The position numbers and the translations under genes were made by a program. Below, piece by piece: positions 17,401 to 25,769 of a stretch of 64,000 nucleotides of DNA (positions are counted from its first letter, which is position 1; every line of letters starts with the position of its first letter). The notes below the pieces were generated by a model. The model searched no databases, was not told the origin of the DNA, and saw only the letters and a program-made list of their open reading frames with translations. The stretch comes from Pedobacter sp. KBW06 (GTDB lineage Bacteria > Bacteroidota > Bacteroidia > Sphingobacteriales > Sphingobacteriaceae): contig NZ_QAJL01000001.1 of the NCBI RefSeq assembly GCF_003852525.1, positions 124,001-188,000 on the forward strand. Reading direction: 5' to 3'.

Positions 17401-18626
17401 TCCCGGTTCACAATGCTCCTCAGATTACCATGCCCGTTGCTTCCCTGTAATGGCTTGTTAAAGTAATAATACAAGCCATCTTTATGGCTCACAAAATACT
17501 CTCCTTTCTCGTCCCGGTGCAGTTCATATTTCTCCATTGGATTGTAAAAACTGGTCCCTGGCCGAAGAACGGGAAACACCACAGGTCTTCCTGCCGTGTC
17601 ATTCATGACCACCATAGAATCAGCATCATCCACCATTAAGGTGATGTCGTAACTATGGTAAATGTTCTTACCTAATGGTCCGTCGTAATTGCTGTCACTG
17701 TAATAGTTTGCTTCCCAAACAAAAGGGATTGGTCCAGGTAGAGTAAATCCTTCTAAATAACTCACCATGTGTCCACTTGCAGCATCTACCGGTTCACCAA
17801 GATACTTACATACGTAAGGTTGCACTGCAGCCCTGTATTTCTTAAAGCCCGGAAACTTAGCTTCTATTTTCGCCATCAGTTTCGTCAATAGCTTACCCAG
17901 CATTTTAACCGCAAACTTTAGCCCATGCATCAGTCCCATCAACATCAGGGCATTGATCAGATCAGCAAGTTTTAATTCCTGCTCTACTTTCGGTCCGCCC
18001 ACAATCACCGGTTTACCCAATGGCAACACCACCATCACTGCCGTTAAGAAATTCAGGTAAAATCCTCCTGTAGGATTATTCATCAGGATCTTTCCTACAT
18101 CCTGACAAGAATATGCCCTGCATAGAAAAGTACTCTGATACATTCCCTGGGTAATTACCGTATTGCTCCCGTGCGAAAGCTGCCCTTCGTGCGGGTGAAA
18201 AAACTTTGGCAACAGAAACAAAGGATGAGGAATCACTGAATGCAAAAGGTTCAATGCTTTCACTGCTTTTCCTAAGCCTTTCAGTTTCCCCATCAATGGA
18301 GGCACTGAAGGCATTCCCCATAACGCACTTTGTGCAGCACCCCGGTAGCAATCGTTGATCAATACCGTCCCGCCCAAAGGAACATCCTTGGCAATCGTAA
18401 AACCATCATCCGTATATACCGGCATCGCCGGAACGGTAAAATGTATATAATCCATTGGGTCGAAAACCAATGCCGCAAAAGGTGTGATCGGGCAAGGCGT
18501 GATTGGCCATGGCACTTTCAACACATGAAAATCAAGCCCCAGGACGATGTCGAAATGCTTTGCTGCCGGTTTTGGATCTACAGATGCAGCCGGTATGATG
18601 GGATCATTTACTATCTTAAATGCCAT
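14457..18626 (-). CDS. Rhs-family polymorphic toxin with C-terminal HNH-type nuclease
   Basis: 1389 aa. The N-terminus (about 1-230) is a PAAR-like tip domain with SHGSNTVITQG, CRAYSCQDVG and PLGKPVIVGGP. Then comes a DUF6531-type segment (PVDAASGHMVSYLEGFTLPGP) and many YD/RHS repeats (for example FSYDDRGNLVEM, YEYDEAGKMIKR) that build the toxin-encasing shell. The RHS core boundary SPDPIGLEGNN to YVKDPNRWMDIFGLD lies near residues 1245-1265. The last 124 residues are the variable toxin: GQVDHKYPRSQGG then NAQVLSRKQNRDKSD, an HNH-type nuclease signature (catalytic His in DH near residue 1349). It is delivered by the VgrG at 20336-22159. Immunity candidates follow at 14172 and 13533. Confidence 0.9.
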   Translation of the reverse strand: MAFKIVNDPIIPAASVDPKPAAKHFDIVLGLDFHVLKVPWPITPCPITPFAALVFDPMDYIHFTVPAMPVYTDDGFTIAKDVPLGGTVLINDCYRGAAQSALWGMPSVPPLMGKLKGLGKAVKALNLLHSVIPHPLFLLPKFFHPHEGQLSHGSNTVITQGMYQSTFLCRAYSCQDVGKILMNNPTGGFYLNFLTAVMVVLPLGKPVIVGGPKVEQELKLADLINALMLMGLMHGLKFAVKMLGKLLTKLMAKIEAKFPGFKKYRAAVQPYVCKYLGEPVDAASGHMVSYLEGFTLPGPIPFVWEANYYSDSNYDGPLGKNIYHSYDITLMVDDADSMVVMNDTAGRPVVFPVLRPGTSFYNPMEKYELHRDEKGEYFVSHKDGLYYYFNKPLQGSNGHGNLRSIVNRDGFAILFHYNSTGNLKEIVDSAGRSIQVENNNKGQITALYVPHPELGNTGISVAALRYSYNEQGGLTVLENAEGFQDRFAWEERKIIARKFKDNTVFNFRYDIEGRCTAALGPEGLYSYTFKYIDGLTIATNSLGHVRKYFHRNGIVSQIENSRGDSQFFHYDETNNLISESNELGVSKTFSYDDRGNLVEMQLPGKGVVHVIYNEIDKPVETILPNGGKWIYEYDEAGKMIKRINPEGGVTDYSYRVDGMLQSIKGPMGRETLLAYDAAYNLKQVTLPGGLHVQYYYDQLGRCTQINTPRGNQRREYNLLGKVVQFTDPGGQVHDLSYDSMGNLINAKNRHQEVKLQYDFFGNVTRQSQGGVDLNFIYDTEGQLLTVVNELNEKYRFELDEEGNVVTEIGFDGLVRRYLRDEAGQVLRLFRSNGKENGYEYNAAGQLATVFYAGDGSSEHYEYDVMGRLIKAVNDDAEVMLVRDIMGRILTETSNGNSVDCLYNLDGNRTHVSSNLGANIDIEYDTRRGWRNEVNANGWQSRIQYNSFGEEFLRESTGGLVEQNEYDSLGRLYRQEIVGNKKRVKHQRNYSWDADRLTKVQDSSTGEKQFLHDVHGNLSEVIYGDGSTEFRMPDAVGNIYETSTRTDRKYNPGGQLAASKDAKYLYDAEGNLIEKNERNGDRWEFHWNQAGMLERVLRPDGDEVSFWYDALGRRIRKQYRKTITNYVWDGNKPLHEWKEFATKDSSVEDIITWVFDEDNFAPIAKIKGDKKYSIVNDHLGTPIQGYNEDGELIWQRELDSYGRPKMRYGDSGFCPYLYQGQSFDPETGLAYNRFRYYAPEEGMYISPDPIGLEGNNPTMYGYVKDPNRWMDIFGLDEIPAWKGPADYSSIESKRYKIKEGKDYSKAQKDKIYELNKQHNDGLLRSDLDGTVLEPSQKSVSGVTPSQLEGQVDHKYPRSQGGKNSFENAQVLSRKQNRDKSDKVQSGCLKK

Positions 18627-18650
18627 AATTGTAGGTTTTGGTTTGGGGGA

Positions 18651-18989
18651 TTATGGTCTTTTAGTCGTCACTTCACTGCCATTGGGATCATTAGGATCAT
18701 AGTACACAGTTACCGTATCTTTCTCCTTCAGGCTGCCCCCCAGCTCGCAGTTAAAACGGATAATTTTCTCTCCTTTGGCATCCGTGATCGTGATGTTATA
18801 CCTTGCCTGCTTTGCTCCATAACGCGTTACACGCTCCGGCAGCTTCTGGTCTATTACCGCTTTTGCGGAAACGTAATTTTTATATTTTTCTTTCTCCGCA
18901 TTGTCTTTTTGTAAATAGCTACATCCGGTGTAAGTCAGAGATATGATGATGAAGATGGCTGCAAGCCACATGATTCCGTTATTGTTCAT
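18651..18989 (-). CDS. Lipoprotein, DUF3592-like, in the VgrG-Rhs cassette
   Basis: 112 aa. Hydrophobic N-terminus MWLAAIFIIISLTYTG then Cys (lipobox TGC). The later part YVSAKAVIDQKLPER, then KDTVTVYYDPNDPNGSEV, resembles DUF3592-type domains, which end in V.YDP.NP. It lies 24 bp upstream of rhs and 1 bp after the TPR gene, so it is part of the cargo operon. It may act in toxin loading or in protecting the producer's envelope; unproven. Confidence 0.65.
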   Translation of the reverse strand: MNNNGIMWLAAIFIIISLTYTGCSYLQKDNAEKEKYKNYVSAKAVIDQKLPERVTRYGAKQARYNITITDAKGEKIIRFNCELGGSLKEKDTVTVYYDPNDPNGSEVTTKRP

Positions 18990-18990
18990 C

Positions 18991-20331
18991 TTATTTAGTT
19001 TTATTGAGTTGGTTATATTGATCGGTCAGGTTATTGTTCCAGTTGCTTCCCCACAACTGATCCAGTATCGGCGTATAGGTGTTCAGCATTTCCTGATCAG
19101 CAACGCTGAGCATATCTTTTGCATAAAACATGGCCATGGTATTCTCTTTTAGTGCATCATTTCCTTCGCTACTCAGCAATTGCCATCCCTCGTTAAAACA
19201 AGTTCTGGCTTCCTTTTTAGTAGCATATTTCCGCAGGCTATTGCCCAGCATCTGATGGATTCCGGCTAACATCAGCGGGTTCGCACCAGTTCTGTCCAGC
19301 GTTAAACTCTTCCTGTAAACCGCAGCAGCCTGTTCAAACTCCTTGCTCATGAAATACAAGTTGCCCTTCGCTATATAGTACTGGTACAACGTCTGGTCAT
19401 GTTGTTCTTTCTCTTTTTCTGCAGCTTCGGCAGTGATCGCAATTGCTTTATCAATCGACTGATGTGCCTCTTTTACTTTTTGCACTGAGGCATAAAAAGT
19501 ATGCTCAAAAAAATGAACAAGTGCGATCTGAGGCTGCCATTCATATTTTTTAGCCAGCTTCAGACAGACATTTCCGTAATAGCGAACATCCTCTTCATCA
19601 CTATAGCCGATCGCTTCATTCATCTTGATCAGCGCCTGCTGAAAACTCACCATATCCTTTTCTTCCTCTGTCCTTTTTTTCGCCTTCGTCTCTTCCAGAA
19701 TCTGATTCATTGCTCCGGCGATGTCCAGATCAGGATGGAGGTACATAAATTCTCCTTCCTTCTTTTTGGAAAGGCTTTTAAAATACATGGAGTCTCTCGA
19801 TTCGTACAACATGATCCTGACACTGTCCGAAATCCCTGCATTCATCAACAGCTCTATCCAGTTGCTAAAAGCCTTCACATCAGTCAGCGCACTTGGAAAT
19901 AGCGCCAGAACCAATTTCTCGGGACGACCGGTTACTTTTAATGCTTTAGCCAGCATCTTGATATTCTCCGCAAACAGCTTCGCTTCAGTTCCCTTTTCTA
20001 TGATCGACTGTGCCTCCCATTCTATCTTTCCCGTCACCTCTGTGAGTGATGGATCCTTATTCCATTCCCTAAAATAACTCTGCAGGTCGCTCGTGATCCG
20101 GTCTCCATACAACTGAACTTCCGGTTCAAAGGGTTGCGACAAGCACAACACCGTATCCTGCAGTGTTTTTTCTAAAGAAGTCTGGTACATCACAAAGCCT
20201 TTTATCGTTTTAAACTCAACTGAAGAAGCGCCAACCCAGGCAAATACACTTACTTTTGGGTTGCTGGTCAGCGATTCGGTCCACATTTCAGAGAGCATCA
20301 TTACCCGCTGCATGATCGCGTTATTCTCCAT
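18991..20331 (-). CDS. TPR-repeat protein of the VgrG-Rhs cassette (possible adaptor/chaperone)
   Basis: 446 aa, cytoplasmic. The N-terminal half is not recognised. The C-terminal half has tetratricopeptide-like helix pairs (YYIAKGNLYFMSKEFEQAAA VYRKSLTLD; MLAGIHQMLGNSLRKYATKK). A charged stretch EETKAKKRTEEEKD separates the halves. It starts 4 bp after the vgrG stop codon, so co-translation is likely. T6SS cargo loci commonly encode a chaperone/adaptor between VgrG and Rhs, and this is the inferred role. Confidence 0.6.
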   Translation of the reverse strand: MENNAIMQRVMMLSEMWTESLTSNPKVSVFAWVGASSVEFKTIKGFVMYQTSLEKTLQDTVLCLSQPFEPEVQLYGDRITSDLQSYFREWNKDPSLTEVTGKIEWEAQSIIEKGTEAKLFAENIKMLAKALKVTGRPEKLVLALFPSALTDVKAFSNWIELLMNAGISDSVRIMLYESRDSMYFKSLSKKKEGEFMYLHPDLDIAGAMNQILEETKAKKRTEEEKDMVSFQQALIKMNEAIGYSDEEDVRYYGNVCLKLAKKYEWQPQIALVHFFEHTFYASVQKVKEAHQSIDKAIAITAEAAEKEKEQHDQTLYQYYIAKGNLYFMSKEFEQAAAVYRKSLTLDRTGANPLMLAGIHQMLGNSLRKYATKKEARTCFNEGWQLLSSEGNDALKENTMAMFYAKDMLSVADQEMLNTYTPILDQLWGSNWNNNLTDQYNQLNKTK

Positions 20332-20335
20332 GCGC

Positions 20336-22159
20336 CTAGTTGATGTTTACTTTCGCGCCCTGAACTATTGTTTCGCCTTTGGCCTGAATCATTACAGGTC
20401 CTTCAGAACCGGCTTCAAGGCTCTTGCCTCCTACCATACTGAGTTTTGTTTTCGCCCCAATAGTTACATTTTCAGGATCCAAAGAAAATCCGGATCCGGA
20501 GAAAGATTTCTCATCGCCAGAGCCGGAGCCCATAGACACGAGTTCAGAACCTAAGGCCACAATATTTTTAGATTTGATGGCGATGTTACCATCTTTATCC
20601 AGCGTGATCGCACTCGCTGCACTCTCCCCTTCTCCACAGGAAATCGTGATGCTGATCTTACTGTGCATTGAAATGTTACCTGCGCCATCCAGTATGATCA
20701 GGTTTTCATCTTTATCTCTTATCGTCATCCCTCCACCATCATCCAGCTGAACGGTATGTCCGCTTTTTGAGGTGAGGCTTTTGGTGTTATTACTTGCACT
20801 GCCCCCGCTTCCTGTTTTACCATGGAATACACTTCCCATCACCAAAGGACGGGCAATATTACCTTCTTCAAAAGCAACCAGCACCTGATCACCTACCTCC
20901 GGTATAAATACAAAGCCCCTGTTTTTACTCACCTTTTCACTCCCGCCGGCATCAGGGGTTACTACCCTCAGCCATTCCGTTTGGTCGTTCGTCTGACATT
21001 GCCATTTGAACTTCACTTTAATCCGTCCCTGGCCCTGAGGATCATTATTGTCTACCACATCTGCCAGCTGCATATCCGGATGTGGACGTTCATAATTCTT
21101 AAAAGCCAGGCGCTCTGTCGTGGATACGACTCCTTCAAAAGAGTTGTTATAATGCCCACGTTCATCAATAATATGGTGTACAGAAGTAATCAGAAATTTC
21201 CCCAGACTTTGAGCGGAAAAATCGAGGCCTTGTTTCAGACTCATACTTACTTCGGCAATACTGCCAATCCCTACTTCCGGGTTATCGCCATTGGCATTTA
21301 TTTTTAGCAGTCCGCTGATGTTTGCCTTTTCCTCATTGTCTACCAGCGACTTAATGTCACTGCCATTGTCCACACGAATTAATGAAGGCTGATTGAAGGT
21401 CTTGCTGTACATCAAATTCGAGGCATTGATCGCATGAACCAGATCGGGCCTTCCATCGGCCTTCCCTGTGCTTTCGCTCTCGAGCATCTGATCTTGTTTC
21501 GGATTATATGCAAAACGCTTGTTTTTGATCGGCGCCACTTCCATGGCATATTGCAGGCTCTGTACATCTCTTCCGTAAAACAAAGCCACCTCCTTCTGTT
21601 CATCAGGTTTCCCAAAATTGAGGTTCTCCCCATCATAGAAAAACCACTCATGGTATTCTCCGCTTAACCTGTTTAGAAAATCGAAATCACTTTCTCTGTA
21701 TTGAATTACATAGTCAATGCTGCTGCTTCTGGAAGCATTTGCAACAATCCGAAGGTCGTTGGCAGGCGTATCTTTCGTGGCCAGTTTCACAATAGAATTC
21801 AGGTCTTTATCCAGGTAAGAACCTAAATCCGGACCTCTGTCTATTAAAATAGTCGGACTATATCCGCTAACGATCAAAATTCCATGATAACCATTGCTCT
21901 GTGCCAGTTCTACTTTCGTCACCATCCCTGAAAACTTCTGCATTTTAGCCTGATCGTAGCCAAATGATGCAGTAAGGGTTTGTCCAACAAAGTCACGGCT
22001 GGAGTCCAGACTGATCAGTCCGGGAGCACCGAGCTGGTCGTGTTTAAATCTAAGTTCAAAATAATGGTGCGCATTGAAGCGCTGCTGAAGGGTAAATGAG
22101 CTAAAATGCAGTATGCGTTTATCACCGATACTGATTTCCTTGGTTAAGTCGTTTTCCAT
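20336..22159 (-). CDS. vgrG: Type VI secretion system tip protein VgrG
   Basis: 607 aa from the ATG at 22159 (a longer frame to 22225 adds 22 residues unlike the family). N-terminal gp27-like region (GDKRILHFSSFTLQQRFNAHHYFELRF, YRESDFDFLNRLSGEYHEWF), then a gp5 OB fold (DPQGQGRIKVKFKWQ, RGFVFIPEVGDQVLVAFEEG, RPLVMGSVFHG), then a beta-helical spike (DKDENLIILDGAGNISMHSK). It forms the puncturing tip that carries the Rhs toxin. It is first in the operon with TPR, lipoprotein, rhs and immunity genes. Confidence 0.92.
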   Translation of the reverse strand: MENDLTKEISIGDKRILHFSSFTLQQRFNAHHYFELRFKHDQLGAPGLISLDSSRDFVGQTLTASFGYDQAKMQKFSGMVTKVELAQSNGYHGILIVSGYSPTILIDRGPDLGSYLDKDLNSIVKLATKDTPANDLRIVANASRSSSIDYVIQYRESDFDFLNRLSGEYHEWFFYDGENLNFGKPDEQKEVALFYGRDVQSLQYAMEVAPIKNKRFAYNPKQDQMLESESTGKADGRPDLVHAINASNLMYSKTFNQPSLIRVDNGSDIKSLVDNEEKANISGLLKINANGDNPEVGIGSIAEVSMSLKQGLDFSAQSLGKFLITSVHHIIDERGHYNNSFEGVVSTTERLAFKNYERPHPDMQLADVVDNNDPQGQGRIKVKFKWQCQTNDQTEWLRVVTPDAGGSEKVSKNRGFVFIPEVGDQVLVAFEEGNIARPLVMGSVFHGKTGSGGSASNNTKSLTSKSGHTVQLDDGGGMTIRDKDENLIILDGAGNISMHSKISITISCGEGESAASAITLDKDGNIAIKSKNIVALGSELVSMGSGSGDEKSFSGSGFSLDPENVTIGAKTKLSMVGGKSLEAGSEGPVMIQAKGETIVQGAKVNIN

Positions 22160-22788
22160 AATGATCGTTAATTGCTGTATTACAGCATTTTGCTCCAATA
22201 CAGTTGTAGTTCCCAAACCCAACAATCATTCCAATTACCAGCAAAAACTATAAATTATTATAATTTTAATCAAAAATATACACGAAATATACGTGAAACG
22301 GCAGGTTAAGCATATTATAGAAAAAATAATTTTCCGCTTTATACGCAACCAGAGTCCATATGCCTGGAAAATTCATTTATTCTAAACACTAAGAGTGGAC
22401 AAACGATTTATCAGCCCGTCTTAATAGCGCCATCTAGCTACGGCCACAACAAGGTTATTTTTTTAACCGGATGATTCCTTACACCTAACACGGATTTTCA
22501 TTGACGTAATTATACAGCTCATTCACGTAATAGATATACACTTTCACGTAAAAGTAAACCATAAGTAAATATTTTATAGCTATATTATTTAAATAAAGTC
22601 GAAATCTTAATTAACACATCTCTATGCGCTCAATAATTCTCTCCCCAGATTCCTCATGGTCTGTAACCCCAAACCACAATACGCCTTATCAGCAAACCAT
22701 TAAATACCCTCAAACTCATATGATCAGCAGTTAAAATCTTAGAGGAAGCCGAAAATCTTGAACAGAGTAGGCAGTTAAAACTATATAT
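22160..22788. other. 630-bp intergenic region upstream of vgrG and the 22789 lipoprotein gene
   Basis: AT-rich divergent region with no convincing gene. It contains three direct repeats of TTSACGTAA at 21-bp intervals (22501, 22522, 22543) and an inverted match ATACGTGAA near 22289. A 36-codon frame starting at 22624 has no supporting features. Confidence 0.5.
22501..22551. promoter_or_regulatory. Three 9-bp direct repeats with 21-bp spacing (operator candidate)
   Basis: TTGACGTAA at 22501-22509, TTCACGTAA at 22522-22530 and TTCACGTAA at 22543-22551. The spacing of exactly 21 bp (two helical turns) places all three on one DNA face, as for LytTR-type or similar regulators. An inverted partial copy lies near 22289-22297. 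The target gene could be vgrG or the lipoprotein gene at 22789. Confidence 0.5.
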
Positions 22789-23769
22789 ATGAAAATAAAC
22801 ATTAAAAATCTGACCCGGGCGAGCATCTTATTTGCAGCTCTTGTTTCGTTAAATTCCTGCAAAAAGGAAAATGACAACAAATCAATTAACAACTCACCAG
22901 ATGTTTCAGTTCAGGATGGAAGAATTTTATTTAAGAATTCCGATGTCCTAAGGGCGACTGTAACTGAACTGACCAACAAGAATACAGCTTATCTGGATGC
23001 ATGGGAAAACAACAAACAATTCAGTTCATTAAGAAGGGACACCACAAGCGCAGAAGATCTGCAAGCTTTCAACTTCCCTCAGTTCTTCTCCACATTTATA
23101 AACCCAAACGGGGAATACATGGTAGGAGATACAATTGTATGGTATCACAATGGCCTTAAACATATGGTACCAAATAAGGATGAAGCTCTGTTGGCTAGAA
23201 TTAAAGCGAATCAGGGACTTAGTAAGATTAAATATACTGCAGGCTCTGAAAAAATCAAAGAGCAGGAAATTAAAGAAAGTGTGCAAAGCCGGGGTTCAGG
23301 AAAAGTAATGCAGGTAGTCCTTGGTGGAGGGGCGGTTGATGCAAGGTATCAAAAAGAATTCACCAACGACTGGGGGCATCCACGCAAAATCGTAATCGAA
23401 ATTTACAATTATGTGGAAGCTGGCCCAATAGGTTACAACAGCTACCTCATCACCCGAATCAAGCAATATTGGAAGGGAAAATCAACATGGAAACCTGCTG
23501 GTGAAGCCATGAAGAAGTACATTACAAATTTAAGTTATACAAAAGGATATCACAATGTATTTAATGGTGCTTATGTGGAGGTTTCGGGAACAGTAGCCGC
23601 GATCCCTGCATCCGGCCCGCAAATAGACGGTAATAACCTGGAATATATGATCGCGTCAACGATCAGTTCTAATACGACAACCGCCGTTAGGGTCACCGGA
23701 AATTATGAAGCTCTTGTTGTAGCGCCCTACAACAGCCAGGGCTTTTATAATGTAGCAGCAGACTGGTAA
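22789..23769 (+). CDS. Secreted lipoprotein, unknown function
   Basis: 326 aa. Signal peptide with lipobox VSLNSC followed by KKEND. The mature protein has no recognised domain: a helical first half (VTELTNKNTAYLDAWENNKQF), a strand segment EYMVGDTIVWYHNGLKHMV, and a C-terminal beta-rich part with VMQVVLGGGAVDARYQKEF, NYVEAGPIGYNSYLITRIKQY and WKGKSTWKPAG. It may be a periplasmic or surface protein. A terminator follows at 23790-23826. Confidence 0.75.
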   Translation: MKINIKNLTRASILFAALVSLNSCKKENDNKSINNSPDVSVQDGRILFKNSDVLRATVTELTNKNTAYLDAWENNKQFSSLRRDTTSAEDLQAFNFPQFFSTFINPNGEYMVGDTIVWYHNGLKHMVPNKDEALLARIKANQGLSKIKYTAGSEKIKEQEIKESVQSRGSGKVMQVVLGGGAVDARYQKEFTNDWGHPRKIVIEIYNYVEAGPIGYNSYLITRIKQYWKGKSTWKPAGEAMKKYITNLSYTKGYHNVFNGAYVEVSGTVAAIPASGPQIDGNNLEYMIASTISSNTTTAVRVTGNYEALVVAPYNSQGFYNVAADW

Positions 23770-23789
23770 ACTTCCCTAATTCATAAAAG

Positions 23790-23826
23790 AAAACGCCTAA
23801 TCATCTAGGCAATAATTAGGCGTTTT
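23790..23826. terminator. Rho-independent terminator
   Basis: 12-bp stem (AAAACGCCTAAT with ATTAGGCGTTTT) with a 13-nt loop directly after the lipoprotein gene. Confidence 0.75.
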
Positions 23827-23893
23827 CCAGGAGCTTATCCTGCATTTAGAGAATTGCCTTGGACAACCAGGTTCTTTTTTCTATTTTGTGTTT

Positions 23894-24301
23894 ATGAAAA
23901 AATCTACCCGAAGAAAATTTCTTGGAACAGCCGCAGCAATTGCCGTTGGAACCGCAGCATCTGCGATGCCACTATCAGGTAAAAACAAAATATCCCCGGT
24001 AGTACATCATGTATTCTTCTGGTTAAAAAATCCGGATTCCAAAGCAGACCGTGATCAATTGATTAAAGGCATAAAGACCTTATCAAAAATAGAAACCATT
24101 CAAAATATTCACGTCGGCACAGTAGCCAGTACAGAAAAACGTGATGTCATAGACAGCAGCTGGAGCGTATCTGAATTGTTATTTTTTAAAGACCTTGAGG
24201 GACAGGCGATCTATCAGACGCATCCGATACATCTTGAATTTATAAAAAACTGTAGTCACCTCTGGAGCAAAGTTCTTGTGTACGACATTATCGAGGCTTA
24301 G
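23894..24301 (+). CDS. Dabb (stress-responsive A/B barrel) protein with Tat signal
   Basis: 135 aa from the ATG at 23894. A GTG at 23888 is possible but unlikely. The N-terminus STRRKFLGTAAAIAVG is a twin-arginine signal, so the protein is exported folded. The mature part shows the Dabb pattern: HHVFFWLKNPDSKADRDQLI, then IHVGTVASTEKRDVIDSSW, then a C-terminal HLEFIKNCSHLW. These small dimeric barrels have no general reaction. Tat-exported Dabb proteins are common in Bacteroidota. Confidence 0.8.
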   Translation: MKKSTRRKFLGTAAAIAVGTAASAMPLSGKNKISPVVHHVFFWLKNPDSKADRDQLIKGIKTLSKIETIQNIHVGTVASTEKRDVIDSSWSVSELLFFKDLEGQAIYQTHPIHLEFIKNCSHLWSKVLVYDIIEA

Positions 24302-24362
24302 CTGTCAATTACTTCTTCCACTCTTGTACTTTAAATGGTTTAATCTGCATGATACGGAAAGA

Positions 24363-24911
24363 CTACTTCACAAAGAAATCTTTTGGAATGAATTTGTTCA
24401 CTTCAATAGCCGACGTTATGATCTCATTTTGTAAATAATGTTCTACTGACATAAGTTTGTTTAGGTCTTGATATGACATCATCCATCCTAATACATCAGA
24501 ACCATATGTAGCTACACCGATCCTCAGTTTTTCAATCTCTATATTATAAATTTCAATATCTGAGTTAAGCACATCGTCGAAAGTCAATAAAAGGTTGTAA
24601 CAATATAAGATCTCATCCTGCCTCAATTGATAACGCTTAAAAACGCGAGCCTTCAGCATAGTAGCTATTATGTCCATTATTTTCTTTTCAGGAACTATAG
24701 TAACCGGTGTCAACTTCGTATCAGGTAAATGAAAACTAACTTTTAGATATTGAATTACTTTAGAAGGTGGTATAACATTTTTGTAATAGGCTTGAAGCTC
24801 AGTCCAAGAGGTCCATCGGCTTCTGTCGAGTGAAAGATCAAGCTGTCTTAAATAGACAAACAAGAACAACAATTGATCATATTTTATTTTAACATTATTC
24901 ATAATTAACAT
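24363..24911 (-). CDS. Hypothetical helical protein
   Basis: 182 aa from the ATG at 24911; an ATG at 24902 is equally possible, and an upstream GTG at 24947 would overlap the preceding gene. Mostly helical (YDQLLFLFVYLRQLDLSLD, IMDIIATMLKARVFKRYQL), no signal peptide after these starts, and no recognised family. It follows the lipoprotein gene 24913-25431 with no gap, so both are probably co-expressed. Confidence 0.6.
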   Translation of the reverse strand: MLIMNNVKIKYDQLLFLFVYLRQLDLSLDRSRWTSWTELQAYYKNVIPPSKVIQYLKVSFHLPDTKLTPVTIVPEKKIMDIIATMLKARVFKRYQLRQDEILYCYNLLLTFDDVLNSDIEIYNIEIEKLRIGVATYGSDVLGWMMSYQDLNKLMSVEHYLQNEIITSAIEVNKFIPKDFFVK

Positions 24912-24912
24912 T

Positions 24913-25431
24913 TTAAAAACCTCCCACTCTGCCTGTTTTACGATCACACTCCCCTTCCTTAATATTAAAACTGATCTCGTGAAACCGCTTACCTGAAGCT
25001 ATTCTGATACTGTCAAAAAGCTTTCTTGAATCAGCCGGTATAAGTGCCGTAGACCTTTTCATTTCGATTTTCTCTACGGCTTCGAAAATTAAAGAGTGAT
25101 CGTCATATCCAAAAAAAATGTCTGTACATCCTGAAAGGCCAGACATTCTTAGCACATCTTTCTTTTTCCCATTGATTTCAACGTGCAGCAACTCATTTTT
25201 TTCGGGTCTATAATGAACGTTTTTTAGAAACAAGCTGAAATCTACATGTCTGTTTTCAATCAAAGTATCCAAAATAATCCGGTTATCAATTTTTACTTTA
25301 ACTGTGATTCTATCTAGAAAAAATGCGCCGGCCGGATTAAAAAATAAATTAATCTGGTGATCAGAACGACCACATCCGGTGGCACAGATAATGATAAATA
25401 TGATTGCAAAGGGTCGCAGCGTTAAATGCAT
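24913..25431 (-). CDS. Lipoprotein, unknown function
   Basis: 172 aa. Signal sequence MHLTLRPFAIIFIIICATG then Cys. Mature part is beta-rich (ITVKVKIDNRIILDTLIE, LLHVEINGKKKDVLRMSG), with two more Cys. No family recognised. It is in a run of minus-strand envelope genes (25770, 25440, 24913, 24363) that look like one accessory operon. Confidence 0.65.
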   Translation of the reverse strand: MHLTLRPFAIIFIIICATGCGRSDHQINLFFNPAGAFFLDRITVKVKIDNRIILDTLIENRHVDFSLFLKNVHYRPEKNELLHVEINGKKKDVLRMSGLSGCTDIFFGYDDHSLIFEAVEKIEMKRSTALIPADSRKLFDSIRIASGKRFHEISFNIKEGECDRKTGRVGGF

Positions 25432-25439
25432 TCTAGTGC

Positions 25440-25724
25440 TCAGCAGTAATTATAATAAAAAAATAAGGTTACCCAAACAACCAAAGTAACGACAGAGACT
25501 ATTAATAATTCTATTCTTCGATTAGAGAGCACGAGCGCGTACAATATAATCCAATAAGTGAAACAATTTAACGTAAACAAAACTACATTTAGCATTATTT
25601 CATCTTTTGTATGATCAGAAGCTGAGCCAAAACCCATTAAAAATGCACTTACAAGTAACGCATATCTCAACAGGATAAGTATCAAAATGTAAACGATTAC
25701 CCTGACAAATATTGATTTTTTCAT
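25440..25724 (-). CDS. Small integral membrane protein
   Basis: 94 aa with about three hydrophobic segments (VIVYILILILLRYALLVSAF, MLNVVLFTLNCFTYWIILYA, LIVSVVTLVVWVTLFFYYNY). Ends 8 bp before the downstream lipoprotein gene. Function unknown. Confidence 0.6.
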   Translation of the reverse strand: MKKSIFVRVIVYILILILLRYALLVSAFLMGFGSASDHTKDEIMLNVVLFTLNCFTYWIILYALVLSNRRIELLIVSVVTLVVWVTLFFYYNYC

Positions 25725-25769
25725 TCTCCTGGCAATATTAAATCAAGATCTCACACTAACACCCCGCAC

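Noticed and set aside
22624..22734. 36-codon frame upstream of the 22789 lipoprotein gene
   Set aside because: No signal sequence, promoter or family similarity; random length for this composition.
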